Shown here: one piece after another, positions 51,487 to 60,316 of the stretch
Numbering within the stretch: position 1 is the first letter of the stretch
Layout: the number at the start of each line of letters is the position of its first letter
Assembly: GCF_026191675.1 (NCBI RefSeq)
Contig: NZ_JAKRRY010000019.1
Coordinates: forward strand, 42,836-106,835
Length of the DNA stretch: 64,000 nt
DNA from: Vibrio qingdaonensis
GTDB taxonomy: Bacteria; Pseudomonadota; Gammaproteobacteria; Enterobacterales; Vibrionaceae
Direction: 5' to 3'
Notes under the pieces: model-generated
Databases searched by the model: none
Told to the model about the DNA's origin: nothing
The model's input: the letters and a program-made list of their open reading frames with translations, nothing else
Position numbers and translations under genes: made by a program

Positions 51487-51542
51487 TGTTCTCTTTAGTA
51501 CTAAAAGAGAGGAAGGGCGTATGATCGAACGTGAGAGAAAAA

Positions 51543-52655
51543 ATGAGCACCTTATTTACAGAAACCCGCCTTGGCAATATGACGCTGAAAAATCGCTTTA
51601 TCCGCAGTGCAACATGGGAAAATATGGCAACGGAAAGCGGTCATATGACCGACAAGCTATACGCCATCTATGAAGAGTTAGCACAAGGTGAAGTAGGGCT
51701 TATTGTTACCGGTTATGCCAATATTGTTGAAGAAGAAAAACCCAATGCAGGAATGATGGGTATCTACAATGATTCCTTTATTGATGAGTACAAAACACTC
51801 ACGGAAGGTGTTCATTCCCACGGCTCAAAAATTGTGATGCAATTGGCTTATGGGGGCACAAAGACGACCTACAATGTTGGCGAACGCGTCATTTTCGCAC
51901 CGAGTGATGTACCTGAAATGGGAACGAAAACTCCGGGCATCGCGATGACAAAATCAGATATTGACTATATCGTTCAAGCGTTTGCTAAAGCCGCTTTGAG
52001 GGCGAAACAATCTGGTTTTGATGGGATTGAAATTCATGCTGCGCACACATACCTGATTAATCAATTTCTTAGCCCATATTACAACCAGCGAGACGATGAA
52101 TATGGTGGCAGTTTAGATAATCGTATGCGATTTCTGCTAGAAATTTATCAACAAACAAGACAACGGGTTGGAGACGCTTTCCCGATACTTGTAAAGCTAA
52201 CGGCTTCGGAGTTTTTTGCTGGTGGTTTAACCTTTAATGACACACGTAAAATCTGTCAAGCACTTGAGCAAGTTGGTGTGGATGGCATTATTATTTCAGG
52301 CAATGTTCACGGTAAAGCCGACACCATGATTGGGCAATCTTATGATGGCTACACCATTCAAGAAGAAGGGTATTTTCATGAATATGGTGACGTAATTAGT
52401 CAAGAAGTGAGTGTGCCTGTCATAACGGTAGGTGGCTTAAAGGAGTTCAACGCAATTGATGCGATCGCGACCAAGACCAATATTCAATATTTTGCGCTAT
52501 CTAGGCCGCTTCTTTCTGAACCGCACCTGATTAAACGTTGGCAAACCGGCGATCGCTCACCAGTTGAATGTGAGCGTTGTTCGAAGTGTCGCACAAAACG
52601 TGGTAATTTTTGTGTAGTGAACAAGGACAGAAAAGCGCAACTGGCCGCGTTATAA
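51543..52655 (+). CDS. NADH:flavin oxidoreductase (old yellow enzyme family)
   Basis: 370 residues from ATG 51543 (GAGAG before it). TIM-barrel FMN enzyme: LFTETRLGNMTLKNRFIRSATWENMA, ELHA-type loop FDGIEIHAAHTYLINQFLSPYYNQRDDEYGGSLDNRMRFLLEI, VGGL phosphate loop, and a C-terminal cysteine cluster CERCSKCRTKRGNFC that looks like an iron-sulfur or zinc site, as in the 2,4-dienoyl-CoA-reductase branch though without its C-terminal domains. Substrate unknown. Preceded by a structured leader. Confidence 0.87.
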   Translation: MSTLFTETRLGNMTLKNRFIRSATWENMATESGHMTDKLYAIYEELAQGEVGLIVTGYANIVEEEKPNAGMMGIYNDSFIDEYKTLTEGVHSHGSKIVMQLAYGGTKTTYNVGERVIFAPSDVPEMGTKTPGIAMTKSDIDYIVQAFAKAALRAKQSGFDGIEIHAAHTYLINQFLSPYYNQRDDEYGGSLDNRMRFLLEIYQQTRQRVGDAFPILVKLTASEFFAGGLTFNDTRKICQALEQVGVDGIIISGNVHGKADTMIGQSYDGYTIQEEGYFHEYGDVISQEVSVPVITVGGLKEFNAIDAIATKTNIQYFALSRPLLSEPHLIKRWQTGDRSPVECERCSKCRTKRGNFCVVNKDRKAQLAAL

Positions 52656-53155
52656 CCCTCCATTCCCTTATCAAGCTATGATGTGTCCATCTGTTGATGT
52701 GCCTATTCGCGTACATGCCTATCTGCGAATGCGATAGCGCATGGTCATGTCATAGCGTCGTTATTTTCCTCAATGTTCACTGCCTTTCGCAAACCTTCTC
52801 AAATACTGCTTCTCGCCACCCAAAAATTGTGCTGATTGTGGCTGATTTTTTAGCGTGAGTTCCAGCGCGTTTAATGGTTTTTTATTCCACATAAACAGAC
52901 GAGAAACTGGCATTCATTTCAGGGTGAGTTTTTAAGCTATTTACCGCCTTTTTGTTTATCTTTATGAGAAACGTATAGAAGTGAATGATTAAAAAAGATT
53001 AGAGCTCTAATCACATGTGAATGATTTTTTGTGCATGTATATATTTCCTTTATGCGCTATAGCTCACATTTCTTGGGTTTTTTGGCGCCTAACTTTGATT
53101 TGGCTCTCTAATTATGAACTAATAAAGGCGAATTTTTACTTAGAGTACAAAGGAA
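52656..53155. other. 500-bp upstream region of the ectoine operon
   Basis: No gene: a 64-codon plus frame at 53017-53211 overlaps ectA and is low-complexity hydrophobic. Holds the palindrome and direct repeats at 52981-53026. AAAGGAA lies directly before the ectA start. Confidence 0.45.
52981..53026. promoter_or_regulatory. Palindrome flanked by direct repeats, probable osmotic-control operator
   Basis: Perfect 16-bp palindrome GATTAGAGCTCTAATC (52997-53012), flanked by identical GTGAATGATT at 52981-52990 and 53017-53026 (36-bp offset). It is 130-175 bp before ectA. The MarR-type regulator CosR controls ectoine genes in Vibrio; this is a candidate site for it. Confidence 0.5.
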
Positions 53156-53722
53156 ATGTATCAGCGCATGATTACATCAGCACCTTGGGTGATGTATCCC
53201 GAAACGAGTGAAAAACCAAGTAAAGAATGGACGTTTTTAGAACCGACTGGCGATGATGGAAATGACATTTTTGGCCTTATTGCCGTCTGCCCTCCCCTCG
53301 ATATGAACTCCTCATACTGCAACTTTTTGCAATCTACGCATTTTAGCCGAACTTGTGTTATCGCGCGCTACGATGATGACATTGCAGGTTTTATTTCTGC
53401 TTATCGCAAGCCGGACGATCCCGAGACACTATTTGTTTGGCAAGTAGCGGTTTCTCCGAATTATCGAGGTAAGGGGCTTGCTTTTAACATGCTTAGCCAT
53501 TTGCTCAATCGAGACATACTTCGATCTGTCGTAGCGGTAGAAACCACGATCACCAAACAAAATAGCGCGTCATGGGCATTGTTTAAAAAACTTGATTCGC
53601 AACAGGGCCAACAAGGTGAAGTCAGTACATTTCTAGACGAACAAATTCATTTTAAGGGGGAGCACGATACCGAATTCTTGTATCGAATCCCGCTAAAAAA
53701 CACTCAAAAAATAGGAAATTAA
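53156..53722 (+). CDS. ectA: L-2,4-diaminobutyrate acetyltransferase
   Basis: 188 residues of the GNAT family: acetyl-CoA loop VSPNYRGKGLAFNMLSHLL and the EctA-specific CPPLDMNSSYCNFLQSTHFSRTCVIA. It acetylates diaminobutyrate at the N-gamma position, the second step of ectoine synthesis. ATG 53156 abuts AAAGGAA; ATG 53168 is a second choice with wider spacing. First gene of ectABC-ask, gap to ectB 10 bp. Confidence 0.92.
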   Translation: MYQRMITSAPWVMYPETSEKPSKEWTFLEPTGDDGNDIFGLIAVCPPLDMNSSYCNFLQSTHFSRTCVIARYDDDIAGFISAYRKPDDPETLFVWQVAVSPNYRGKGLAFNMLSHLLNRDILRSVVAVETTITKQNSASWALFKKLDSQQGQQGEVSTFLDEQIHFKGEHDTEFLYRIPLKNTQKIGN

Positions 53723-53732
53723 ACGGTCTATC

Positions 53733-54998
53733 ATGGATATTTTTAACAAGCAAGAATCGAAAGTACGATCTTACTCAAACAGTTTTCCAGTTATGTTCAC
53801 CAAAGCAAAAGGGTGCTGGCTTGAAACTGACAAAGGAGAGCGTTATCTAGACTTTCTTGCTGGTGCAGGATCACTGAATTATGGCCACAACAATCCGGTA
53901 TTTAAACAAGCCTTGCTGGAATACATTGAGAAAGACGGTATTACTCACGGCCTCGATATGCACTCTGACGCAAAAGCGGAATTTTTAACGGCGCTTCAGC
54001 GCTATATTTTAGCGCCTAGAGGATTGGACTATAAGGTTCAATTTACCGGTCCAACGGGCACAAATGCCGTAGAAGCCGCGCTGAAACTGGCGCGTAAAGT
54101 AACCGGGCGCAGCTCGATTGTGGCATTTACCAACGGTTTTCACGGTTGTACTGCTGGTGCGTTAGCCGCAACGGGTAACCAACATCACCGTCAGGGTGCA
54201 GGGATGAGCCTAAACAATGTGACGCGTATTCCTTTTGAAGGTTATGCCGATATTGATGGCCTTAAGCTATTTGAAACCATGTTGAATGATAACTCGGCTG
54301 GAATGGACAAGCCTGCCGCTGTGCTAATGGAAACGGTACAAGGCGAGGGTGGCTTGAACGTCGCGTCTAACACGTGGCTACAGCGTTTAAGCAAAATCTG
54401 CAAACAGAATGACATTTTATTGATTATTGACGACATTCAAGCCGGTTGTGGTCGCACAGGGACGTTCTTTAGTTTTGAACCTGCGGGTATTAAACCGGAC
54501 ATGGTGACGCTATCCAAATCTATTGGTGGTTATGGACTACCAATGGCGGTGGTATTACTGAGCCCTGAGCTGGATATTTGGAAGCCGGGTGAACACAACG
54601 GTACTTTCCGCGGTAACAATCATGCATTTGTGACAGCAACAAAAGCGCTTGAGACCTATTGGTCAAATAATCAACTTGAAACTCATATCGCACGCTGTTC
54701 TGAAGCGGTCTCTGACGTTATTCAGCGCAATATTCAACGTCATCCAGAAGTGTTTGTTCAACAAAAAGGGCGTGGAATGATGATAGGTGTTGAGTGCCAT
54801 AATGGTGAATTATCGAGTGACATCGCCAAAGCGTGTTTTGAAAACGGTATGGTCATCGAAACGGCGGGTCCAAATGATGAGGTGGTGAAGTTCTTTTGCC
54901 CACTGACGATCACTCAGGCTGAATTAAATCAAGGTCTGTCTATTTTTGAAAATGCGGTGGAATCCGTTGTCGCGAAACGCTTTAAAAAAGCATCTTAA
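53733..54998 (+). CDS. ectB: L-2,4-diaminobutyrate transaminase
   Basis: 421 residues, class-III PLP aminotransferase. The PLP lysine is Lys262 in [10 protein letters not shown]; the ring-nitrogen Asp is in [13 protein letters not shown]. Converts L-aspartate semialdehyde and glutamate to diaminobutyrate and 2-oxoglutarate, the first dedicated ectoine step. Full length for EctB. Confidence 0.94.
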   Translation: MDIFNKQESKVRSYSNSFPVMFTKAKGCWLETDKGERYLDFLAGAGSLNYGHNNPVFKQALLEYIEKDGITHGLDMHSDAKAEFLTALQRYILAPRGLDYKVQFTGPTGTNAVEAALKLARKVTGRSSIVAFTNGFHGCTAGALAATGNQHHRQGAGMSLNNVTRIPFEGYADIDGLKLFETMLNDNSAGMDKPAAVLMETVQGEGGLNVASNTWLQRLSKICKQNDILLIIDDIQAGCGRTGTFFSFEPAGIKPDMVTLSKSIGGYGLPMAVVLLSPELDIWKPGEHNGTFRGNNHAFVTATKALETYWSNNQLETHIARCSEAVSDVIQRNIQRHPEVFVQQKGRGMMIGVECHNGELSSDIAKACFENGMVIETAGPNDEVVKFFCPLTITQAELNQGLSIFENAVESVVAKRFKKAS

Positions 54999-55012
54999 TC
55001 AAGGAAGTAAAG

Positions 55013-55399
55013 ATGATAGTAAGAACATTAGATGAGTGTCGCGATAGCGAGCGTAGAGTAGCGTCGGAAACGTGGGAAAGTGTCCGCATGTTACTCAAAG
55101 ATGACAAAATGGGTTTCTCATTTCATATTACAACGATCTATGAGAATACCGAGACGCACATTCATTATCAAAATCATCTCGAGTCGGTTTACTGCATGAG
55201 TGGCGAAGGCGAGATTGAAGTGGTAGATGGAAAAACCTACCCAATTAAACCTGGTACGCTGTACATTTTAGATAAAAATGATGAGCACTACTTAAGAGCT
55301 TATAAGGGTACAGAAATGGTGATGGCTTGTGTGTTCAACCCGCCAATAACCGGTAAAGAAGTCCACGACGAAAATGGTGTCTATCCTCTAGTCGATTAA
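55013..55399 (+). CDS. ectC: L-ectoine synthase
   Basis: 128 residues, a cupin ([38 protein letters not shown]…[32 protein letters not shown]). Cyclises N-gamma-acetyl-diaminobutyrate to ectoine with an iron cofactor bound by the cupin strands. 14 bp after ectB, and followed by a terminator-like hairpin before the aspartokinase. No ectD hydroxylase follows. Confidence 0.95.
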   Translation: MIVRTLDECRDSERRVASETWESVRMLLKDDKMGFSFHITTIYENTETHIHYQNHLESVYCMSGEGEIEVVDGKTYPIKPGTLYILDKNDEHYLRAYKGTEMVMACVFNPPITGKEVHDENGVYPLVD

Positions 55400-55429
55400 G
55401 GCGATTAAGCCTCCTTACACTGTTATGAA

Positions 55430-55462
55430 GAGTGAGGTGATATGCCTCACTCCCTTTCTTTT
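55430..55462 (+). terminator. Internal terminator/attenuator between ectC and ask
   Basis: GAGTGAGG (55430-55437) pairs with CCTCACTC (55445-55452), followed by CCTTTCTTTTTT. Within the ectoine operon, so it probably lowers the downstream aspartokinase relative to EctABC. Confidence 0.75.
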
Positions 55463-55494
55463 TTACCGAAGCAATACTTTATTAAGGCCCCCTT

Positions 55495-56925
55495 ATGACT
55501 TATACCGTAGAGAAAATCGGCGGTACATCTATGACCGCATTTGATGCTGTGCTCGAAAATATCTTTTTGCACCCTGCGCCAGAACATCGTTATAACCGAG
55601 TATTTGTGGTGTCGGCGTATGGCGGAATGACAGACGCATTACTAGAGTGTAAAAAAACCAGTAAGCCCGGTGTCTATCAGCGAGTTGCGAAGCGAGATGA
55701 GAATTGGCAAGACGCCCTAAATTATGTTGAGCAGCGTATGTTGCTGACCAATGAAAACATGTTTGCGGATCCCATGAGCCGCATGCGCGCGGATAAATTT
55801 ATTCGTTCGCGCTTCTCAGAGGCAAAAAACTGCATTTCAAACATTCTAGAAACTTGTCAGTATGGGCAGTTTTCATTACGTCATTATCTGCCGCAAGTTC
55901 GTGAATTTTTAGCGTCGATGGGAGAGGCGCACAGTGCGTTTAATACCGCGTTAAAATTAAAAAACTTGGGTCTTAACGCCAAGTTTGTCGACTTGTCGGG
56001 TTGGAATTCAGAAACGCCACAGAAGTTAGATGATCACATTCGAGAGGTATTTCGCGATATTGATGTCAGCAAAGAACTGCCGATAGTGACAGGCTATGCA
56101 TCTTGCAGTGAAGGGTTGATGTCCACTTACGATCGCGGTTATAGCGAAATGACATTCAGCCGAATTGCGTCGATAACCAATGCCGATCTTGCCGTCATTC
56201 ATAAAGAGTACCATTTAAGCTCAGCTGATCCGCGCATGGTTGGATCAGAGAAGGTCTTTCCTATAGGGCATACCAACTACGATGTCGCGGATCAGCTCGC
56301 AAGCTTAGGGATGGAAGCGATCCATCCCAATGCAGCGGCTGGCTTGCGAGAGAGCAACATCGAACTGCAGATAAAAAACACCTTTGAGCCTGATCATCCG
56401 GGTACATTGATCAGTGGCGGTCACCGCCCAACGGCGAACAAAGTTGAAATTATTGCCGGTAAAGAGGAAGTGTTTGCACTGCATTTGTTCGATCAAGCCA
56501 TGGTTGGGCAGATTGATAACGTCAGTTATGAACTCATGCAGATTATTGCTGATGCACATGTCAGTTTGATTGGTAAAGAAATGAATGCTAACTCGATGAC
56601 CTACTACCTTGGTGGAAGCACGGAAAGCCTAAATAAAGTGTTGTATAAGGCAGAAAAACGTTATCCAAGTGCAGAAATAAAGGGGCGCATGGTGGCATTA
56701 ATATCCGTCATTGGATCGCAGATTGATACCAATAAATCCTTAGCTCAAGGTGTGTTGGCGCTAATGAACAACGGTATTACGCCAGTGGCTCTGCATTCAT
56801 CTATGCGTAACGTAAATGTACAGTTTGTGGTTGGGAATAAAGAGTACTGCGCCGCAATTTGCGCGTTGCATGATGAGTTTTTTGACACCGTTGATGAATG
56901 TTCTAATGCAACAAAAGTGGCGTAA
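55495..56925 (+). CDS. ask: Ectoine-associated aspartate kinase (Ask_ect)
   Basis: 476 residues. It begins VEKIGGTSMTAFDAVL, the aspartokinase lysine-glycine motif in the form typical of the ectoine-linked branch (KIGGTSM), with FVVSAYGGMTDAL and an ACT-type C-terminal region. Supplies aspartyl phosphate, hence semialdehyde for EctB, independently of lysine/threonine feedback. 95 bp after ectC, across a terminator-like stem. Confidence 0.9.
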   Translation: MTYTVEKIGGTSMTAFDAVLENIFLHPAPEHRYNRVFVVSAYGGMTDALLECKKTSKPGVYQRVAKRDENWQDALNYVEQRMLLTNENMFADPMSRMRADKFIRSRFSEAKNCISNILETCQYGQFSLRHYLPQVREFLASMGEAHSAFNTALKLKNLGLNAKFVDLSGWNSETPQKLDDHIREVFRDIDVSKELPIVTGYASCSEGLMSTYDRGYSEMTFSRIASITNADLAVIHKEYHLSSADPRMVGSEKVFPIGHTNYDVADQLASLGMEAIHPNAAAGLRESNIELQIKNTFEPDHPGTLISGGHRPTANKVEIIAGKEEVFALHLFDQAMVGQIDNVSYELMQIIADAHVSLIGKEMNANSMTYYLGGSTESLNKVLYKAEKRYPSAEIKGRMVALISVIGSQIDTNKSLAQGVLALMNNGITPVALHSSMRNVNVQFVVGNKEYCAAICALHDEFFDTVDECSNATKVA

Positions 56926-56983
56926 TTCGTCACCATTTTGTTGTAGGGGCTTTTGTTGTGGGAGAGTAATAAAGAAGGACACT

Positions 56984-57011
56984 AAATGGCAGTATTCGTA
57001 CACTGCCATTT
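56984..57011 (+). terminator. Hairpin after the ectoine operon
   Basis: AAATGGCAGT (56984-56993) and ACTGCCATTT (57002-57011), perfect 10-bp arms, 59 bp after the ask stop. No U-run follows, so termination is probable rather than certain. Confidence 0.5.
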
Positions 57012-57271
57012 ATAACTTAAAAATACAGTTTTGATTTTTGGGAACAGTAGCATGCCAGAATCTATTCTGCATTGACGAGAGCTGAGCTGACATGTTTCTG
57101 GACAGGAATGAGTCAGTGACTTTCCTAAAGTTAGCTAAAAGCGGATTAATTCAGGTATTGAAAAGTTGGGTAGGCAAAACGCAAGACTTGACCCTATCGG
57201 TTCGTTAAATCTGTACATTTGCATATAAACTAGATTTATATCAAATGCCTCTCATTTCATAACAAATGTGA

Positions 57272-57299
57272 TTGACTATTACTGTCGTATATATCTAAT
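57272..57299 (+). promoter_or_regulatory. Putative promoter of the PHP-ATPase unit
   Basis: TTGACT (57272-57277), 16-bp spacer, TCTAAT (57294-57299), 37 bp before the ATG; each box matches the sigma-70 consensus at 5 of 6 bases. GAGGGAGTGAG near 57313 may serve as ribosome-binding site though far from the start. Confidence 0.45.
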
Positions 57300-57335
57300 A
57301 GAAAACTCAGAATGAGGGAGTGAGTATAGCCACCT

Positions 57336-59366
57336 ATGAAAAAAATCGACCTTCACATACATACCCATCAGACGCCAAGTGATCCTCCTTTTACCTATTC
57401 CTTTGATGTACTCAAAGATTATGTCGAACGGGCAGAATTGGATTGTATAGCAATAACTAACCACAACACTTTTATTAAATCGCAGTTTGAAACTATTAAG
57501 AGTAGTCTGGATATCCTAGTATTGCCTGGAATAGAAGTTGACCTAGGTATTGGTCACATTCTAGTTATATCCAACGGTGAAGATCTTAATACATTTGAAG
57601 GGAAATGCCGCCTAGTACAATCTGATATCCCCGATAAGGATTCTTCTATTGATTTAGACCGATTTAAAGAGATTTTTGGCGATTTATCAAAGTATATTTT
57701 AATCCCTCATAGCGACAAAAATCCTTCTTTACATCATTCTATTTTAGAGAAACTCCGGCCATTTATTGATGCTGGAGAAGTGGGTAGTATAAAAAAATTC
57801 CTTTATGCATATAAAAATCCAGAAAAACTGCCTCCAGTGCTCTTTAGCGACATGAGAGCAAAATCCGGGCTCAAGAATATACCTACTAAAGCTACTTTTG
57901 TAGATGTACAGGAACTTAATTTTGGGTCTCTTAAGGATGCTCTCAATACAAGAGGTCGACTATCGTTAACTAAGGAAGAAGGTAACGAATTTTTCCAAGT
58001 GCTCGATGATGGTCTCAAGCTATCAACAGGTCTGAACGTAATATTAGGTCAACGATCAACTGGTAAGTCATATACTCTTGATAAAATCTGCTCCACAGCA
58101 GAGTTTGACGATATCAAATATATCCGACAGTTCGAGTTACTAGAGCGCTCTGGTGAGGATGAAAATAAGTTTGAAGAACATATAAAGAAGAAAAGAGATC
58201 TCTATAAACAGAGCTACCTTAAAGAATTTAAAGAGGTAGTTGATGAGGTAATCCACTACGACTTCACTTTCACCGAAAAGAAAGTAGAAAAGTATTTAGA
58301 TAGCCTAAAACAGTTTGCCTTTAACAGAGATCGTGAGGACGTTTATTCTTCCTCAGCTATGTTCTCAGAAACAGAATTTGAGGTACAGAATTTATCAGCT
58401 CTAAGTAAGCTCATTGAGGCAACCAAAGAGCTTATGGATAGTAGTAAGTATGAGCCGATCATAAGTAAACATATTAGCCATCAAAACTTGATTAATATGT
58501 ACATGGAATTAATTAATCGCCATTGTGATGACGAAGCTCACAATAGAAAAAAGCAGAAAGCAAACTCTATCGTCAATGACATTAAATCTAAGCTAGGCGT
58601 CCAGACTGCCACAAACCAGATAGAAGATATAAACTTTAAAGACATAGCTAAAGAAAAAGATTGTATTCAAAAATTTAACGACCTAGTTGAACTCGTTCGT
58701 ACTCCAAAAGAAAAAGATCTAGACTCGCTGCATGGTTACAATGTCGTTGCTAAAGTTGGTGTATTTAAGACTACTTCTGAAGTTAAGAATGAAAGTAACC
58801 AAAGGCAAGGCTCTTTTCAGCGGGCTTTTTCAAAGTACTATTCTCCTTTCCAGTACCTATGTGAATTAAAAGAAATAGATGCTCTTTCACAATCCGATTA
58901 TTACAATTTTTTCGCCAAAATATCTTATGAAGTACAAAACTCCTATGGAAGTCGAGTCTCCGGTGGAGAGCGTTCAGAATTTAGGTTATTAGAATCGATT
59001 AAGGAAGCACAAAAGTTCGACATATTACTTATTGATGAGCCTGAATCCTCTTTCGACAACGTGTTCCTTCTAACAAAAGTTAACGCATTGCTAAGAGACA
59101 TATCCAAAACTATGCCCGTCGTTGTGGTCACCCATAATAACACTGTTGGTGCCTCCATTGAACCAAATTACATTGTTTATACCTGCAAAAACTTAGTAGA
59201 TGGGAATCTCGAATACAAGTTATATTCCGGTTATCCAACGGATACCGAGCTGGTCAGTGTGGATGGAGACACTATTCCAAACCATAGCGTTACCCTTAAC
59301 TGCCTAGAAGCGGGCTTTACACCATATGATAAAAGAAGAGAGAAATATGAAGCACTTCAAGATTGA
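57336..59366 (+). CDS. PHP-phosphoesterase/SMC-like ATPase fusion protein
   Basis: 676 residues. N-terminal PHP domain (1-~180): IDLHIHTH (H7, H9), AITNHNTF (H43), LPGIEVD (E67), GHILV (H74), IPHSDKNP (H125, D127) and FSDMRA (D172), so the metal ligands look complete apart from an Asn in TNHN where Asp is usual. Then an SMC/RecN-type ABC ATPase: Walker A GQRSTGKS (238-245), a ~290-residue helical insert (250-540), signature VSGGERSE (541-548), Walker B FDILLIDEPE (561-570), H-loop VVVVTHNN (H600). This layout is like PHP-AAA proteins I recall as TrlF-type, possibly anti-phage. AT-rich relative to neighbours; overlaps the next gene by 20 bases. Confidence 0.85.
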   Translation: MKKIDLHIHTHQTPSDPPFTYSFDVLKDYVERAELDCIAITNHNTFIKSQFETIKSSLDILVLPGIEVDLGIGHILVISNGEDLNTFEGKCRLVQSDIPDKDSSIDLDRFKEIFGDLSKYILIPHSDKNPSLHHSILEKLRPFIDAGEVGSIKKFLYAYKNPEKLPPVLFSDMRAKSGLKNIPTKATFVDVQELNFGSLKDALNTRGRLSLTKEEGNEFFQVLDDGLKLSTGLNVILGQRSTGKSYTLDKICSTAEFDDIKYIRQFELLERSGEDENKFEEHIKKKRDLYKQSYLKEFKEVVDEVIHYDFTFTEKKVEKYLDSLKQFAFNRDREDVYSSSAMFSETEFEVQNLSALSKLIEATKELMDSSKYEPIISKHISHQNLINMYMELINRHCDDEAHNRKKQKANSIVNDIKSKLGVQTATNQIEDINFKDIAKEKDCIQKFNDLVELVRTPKEKDLDSLHGYNVVAKVGVFKTTSEVKNESNQRQGSFQRAFSKYYSPFQYLCELKEIDALSQSDYYNFFAKISYEVQNSYGSRVSGGERSEFRLLESIKEAQKFDILLIDEPESSFDNVFLLTKVNALLRDISKTMPVVVVTHNNTVGASIEPNYIVYTCKNLVDGNLEYKLYSGYPTDTELVSVDGDTIPNHSVTLNCLEAGFTPYDKRREKYEALQD

Positions 59367-59637
59367 AAATAACTTAGCACAATACTCACTTGATGGTTCT
59401 ATTTGGAAAAACATTGACCTAATAAGTAAAGAAGATGTTTTGGCTCTAATCGACAAAGCAACGTCGGAAGGGTTTGAGATGGACTCTCCTGAGGAAGGGA
59501 CTATAGCAAATGGCGCTCATAAAATAATTTATTCCAGTATCTATGAAAAATTCAGCTCTTTAATAAGTGAGCGCAGCGACTTCTTAGAGGAAAGTAAATT
59601 GAGATATAAACATGCATTTGAAAAATATAGTTCATAG
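59347..59637 (+). CDS. Small partner protein of the PHP-ATPase
   Basis: 96 residues from ATG 59347 (GAAGAGAG upstream), overlapping the ATPase gene by 20 bases, so translationally coupled. It begins FKIENNLAQYSLDGSIWKNID, with a helical acidic middle (ISKEDVLALIDKATSEGFEMDSPEE) and a basic tail; no signal or membrane segment and no known motif. It is as AT-rich as the ATPase gene. The stable pairing suggests a subunit, regulator or antitoxin-like partner. I do not recognise the family. Confidence 0.7.
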   Translation: MKHFKIENNLAQYSLDGSIWKNIDLISKEDVLALIDKATSEGFEMDSPEEGTIANGAHKIIYSSIYEKFSSLISERSDFLEESKLRYKHAFEKYSS

Positions 59638-59650
59638 TTTTCAAATGCAT
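59612..59650 (+). terminator. AT-rich hairpin across the stop codon of the small partner
   Basis: ATGCATTTGAAAA (59612-59624) and TTTTCAAATGCAT (59638-59650), 13-bp perfect arms. The stop codon (59635-59637) lies in the loop. It marks the end of the two-gene unit. Confidence 0.55.
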
Positions 59651-59891
59651 TTAATCGACTGTATCAATTAAAAGGTATATTAACGAGTTAGTGGGGTCGC
59701 GTCTTGCTTTTTGCTTCCATTAGTTAAATTATTGCAAATACTGAAGTTGAACAATGAGGCGTAGCTCGGGTTAACAAATTTTGGGGCAAAAGTAAGCTAG
59801 CCTCGCGAGAGAGCTAACTATGGTATAGCGTGCGATTCGTTGGGCGTTGTCGGTAGATACCTGTCTTCGTTTGAATGACGAATTGTTGAGC

Positions 59892-59918
59892 TGTTTTAGT
59901 TGTTTTAGTTGTTTTAGT
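59892..59918 (+). repeat. Tandem repeat (TGTTTTAGT)x3
   Basis: Three exact copies of a 9-mer, in a gene-free gap downstream of the PHP-ATPase unit. Too short and too few for a CRISPR or phage attachment array. Confidence 0.85.
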
Positions 59919-60061
59919 TGCTGACAGAGGAGCTTCTGCCCAAAAACGTGTTAATACGCACACACAAGATATTGGCGCTTTGTTTATTCATTTCTACTTT
60001 AACTGAGTCATGCGTGTTGGAAGGTCGCCGTTTTTAGGAAGGTGACGGCCAGACTGGGGAA

Positions 60062-60099
60062 AAGGCACTGACCTAAGCGTTTACCGCCCTCAGTGCCTT
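60062..60099 (+). terminator. Orphan terminator-like hairpin
   Basis: AAGGCACTGA (60062-60071) and TCAGTGCCTT (60090-60099), perfect 10-bp arms, then ATTAGCTTT. No gene lies directly before it on the plus strand; it may end an sRNA or be a residue of a lost gene. Confidence 0.45.
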
Positions 60100-60316
60100 A
60101 TTAGCTTTATGTAGCCCTACTATATGCCTCGTTTTTATTTTATATGCTTCATTTAATAGCAAAGTGGCTATGGAGTGAGTCGCTCATAGCGGTATCATTG
60201 ATTTACAAAAGAGCGGCAAAATAGCTAAAGATAAGCACTAAGAAGCGATACAATACCGGAGTTGCGAGCTCGCAGCATTCGATACTCATTCACAGAAAAC
60301 CTTAAAGTTGCCACAT

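Larger units (their letters stand above)
56926..57335. other. 410-bp gap before the PHP-ATPase gene
   Basis: Holds a hairpin at 56984-57011 and a promoter at 57272-57299. A plus-strand peptide SVTFLKLAKSGLIQVLKSWVG (around 57113-57175) could be coding debris but matches nothing I know. Confidence 0.4.
59638..60316. other. About 680 bp without a recognised gene
   Basis: Contains three copies of a 9-mer at 59892-59918 and a terminator-like stem at 60062-60099. Base composition returns to that of the rest of the window after about 59700. A minus-strand stretch encodes TKTTKTTK from the repeat but no credible protein. The boundary between island and core may lie here. Confidence 0.45.

Noticed and set aside
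53017..53211. 64-codon hydrophobic frame upstream of ectA
   Set aside because: It overlaps ectA, has no ribosome-binding site and covers the operator region.
57060..57180. Possible transposase or gene remnant before the PHP-ATPase
   Set aside because: A short readable peptide exists but matches no family I know and no inverted repeats or target duplications are visible.
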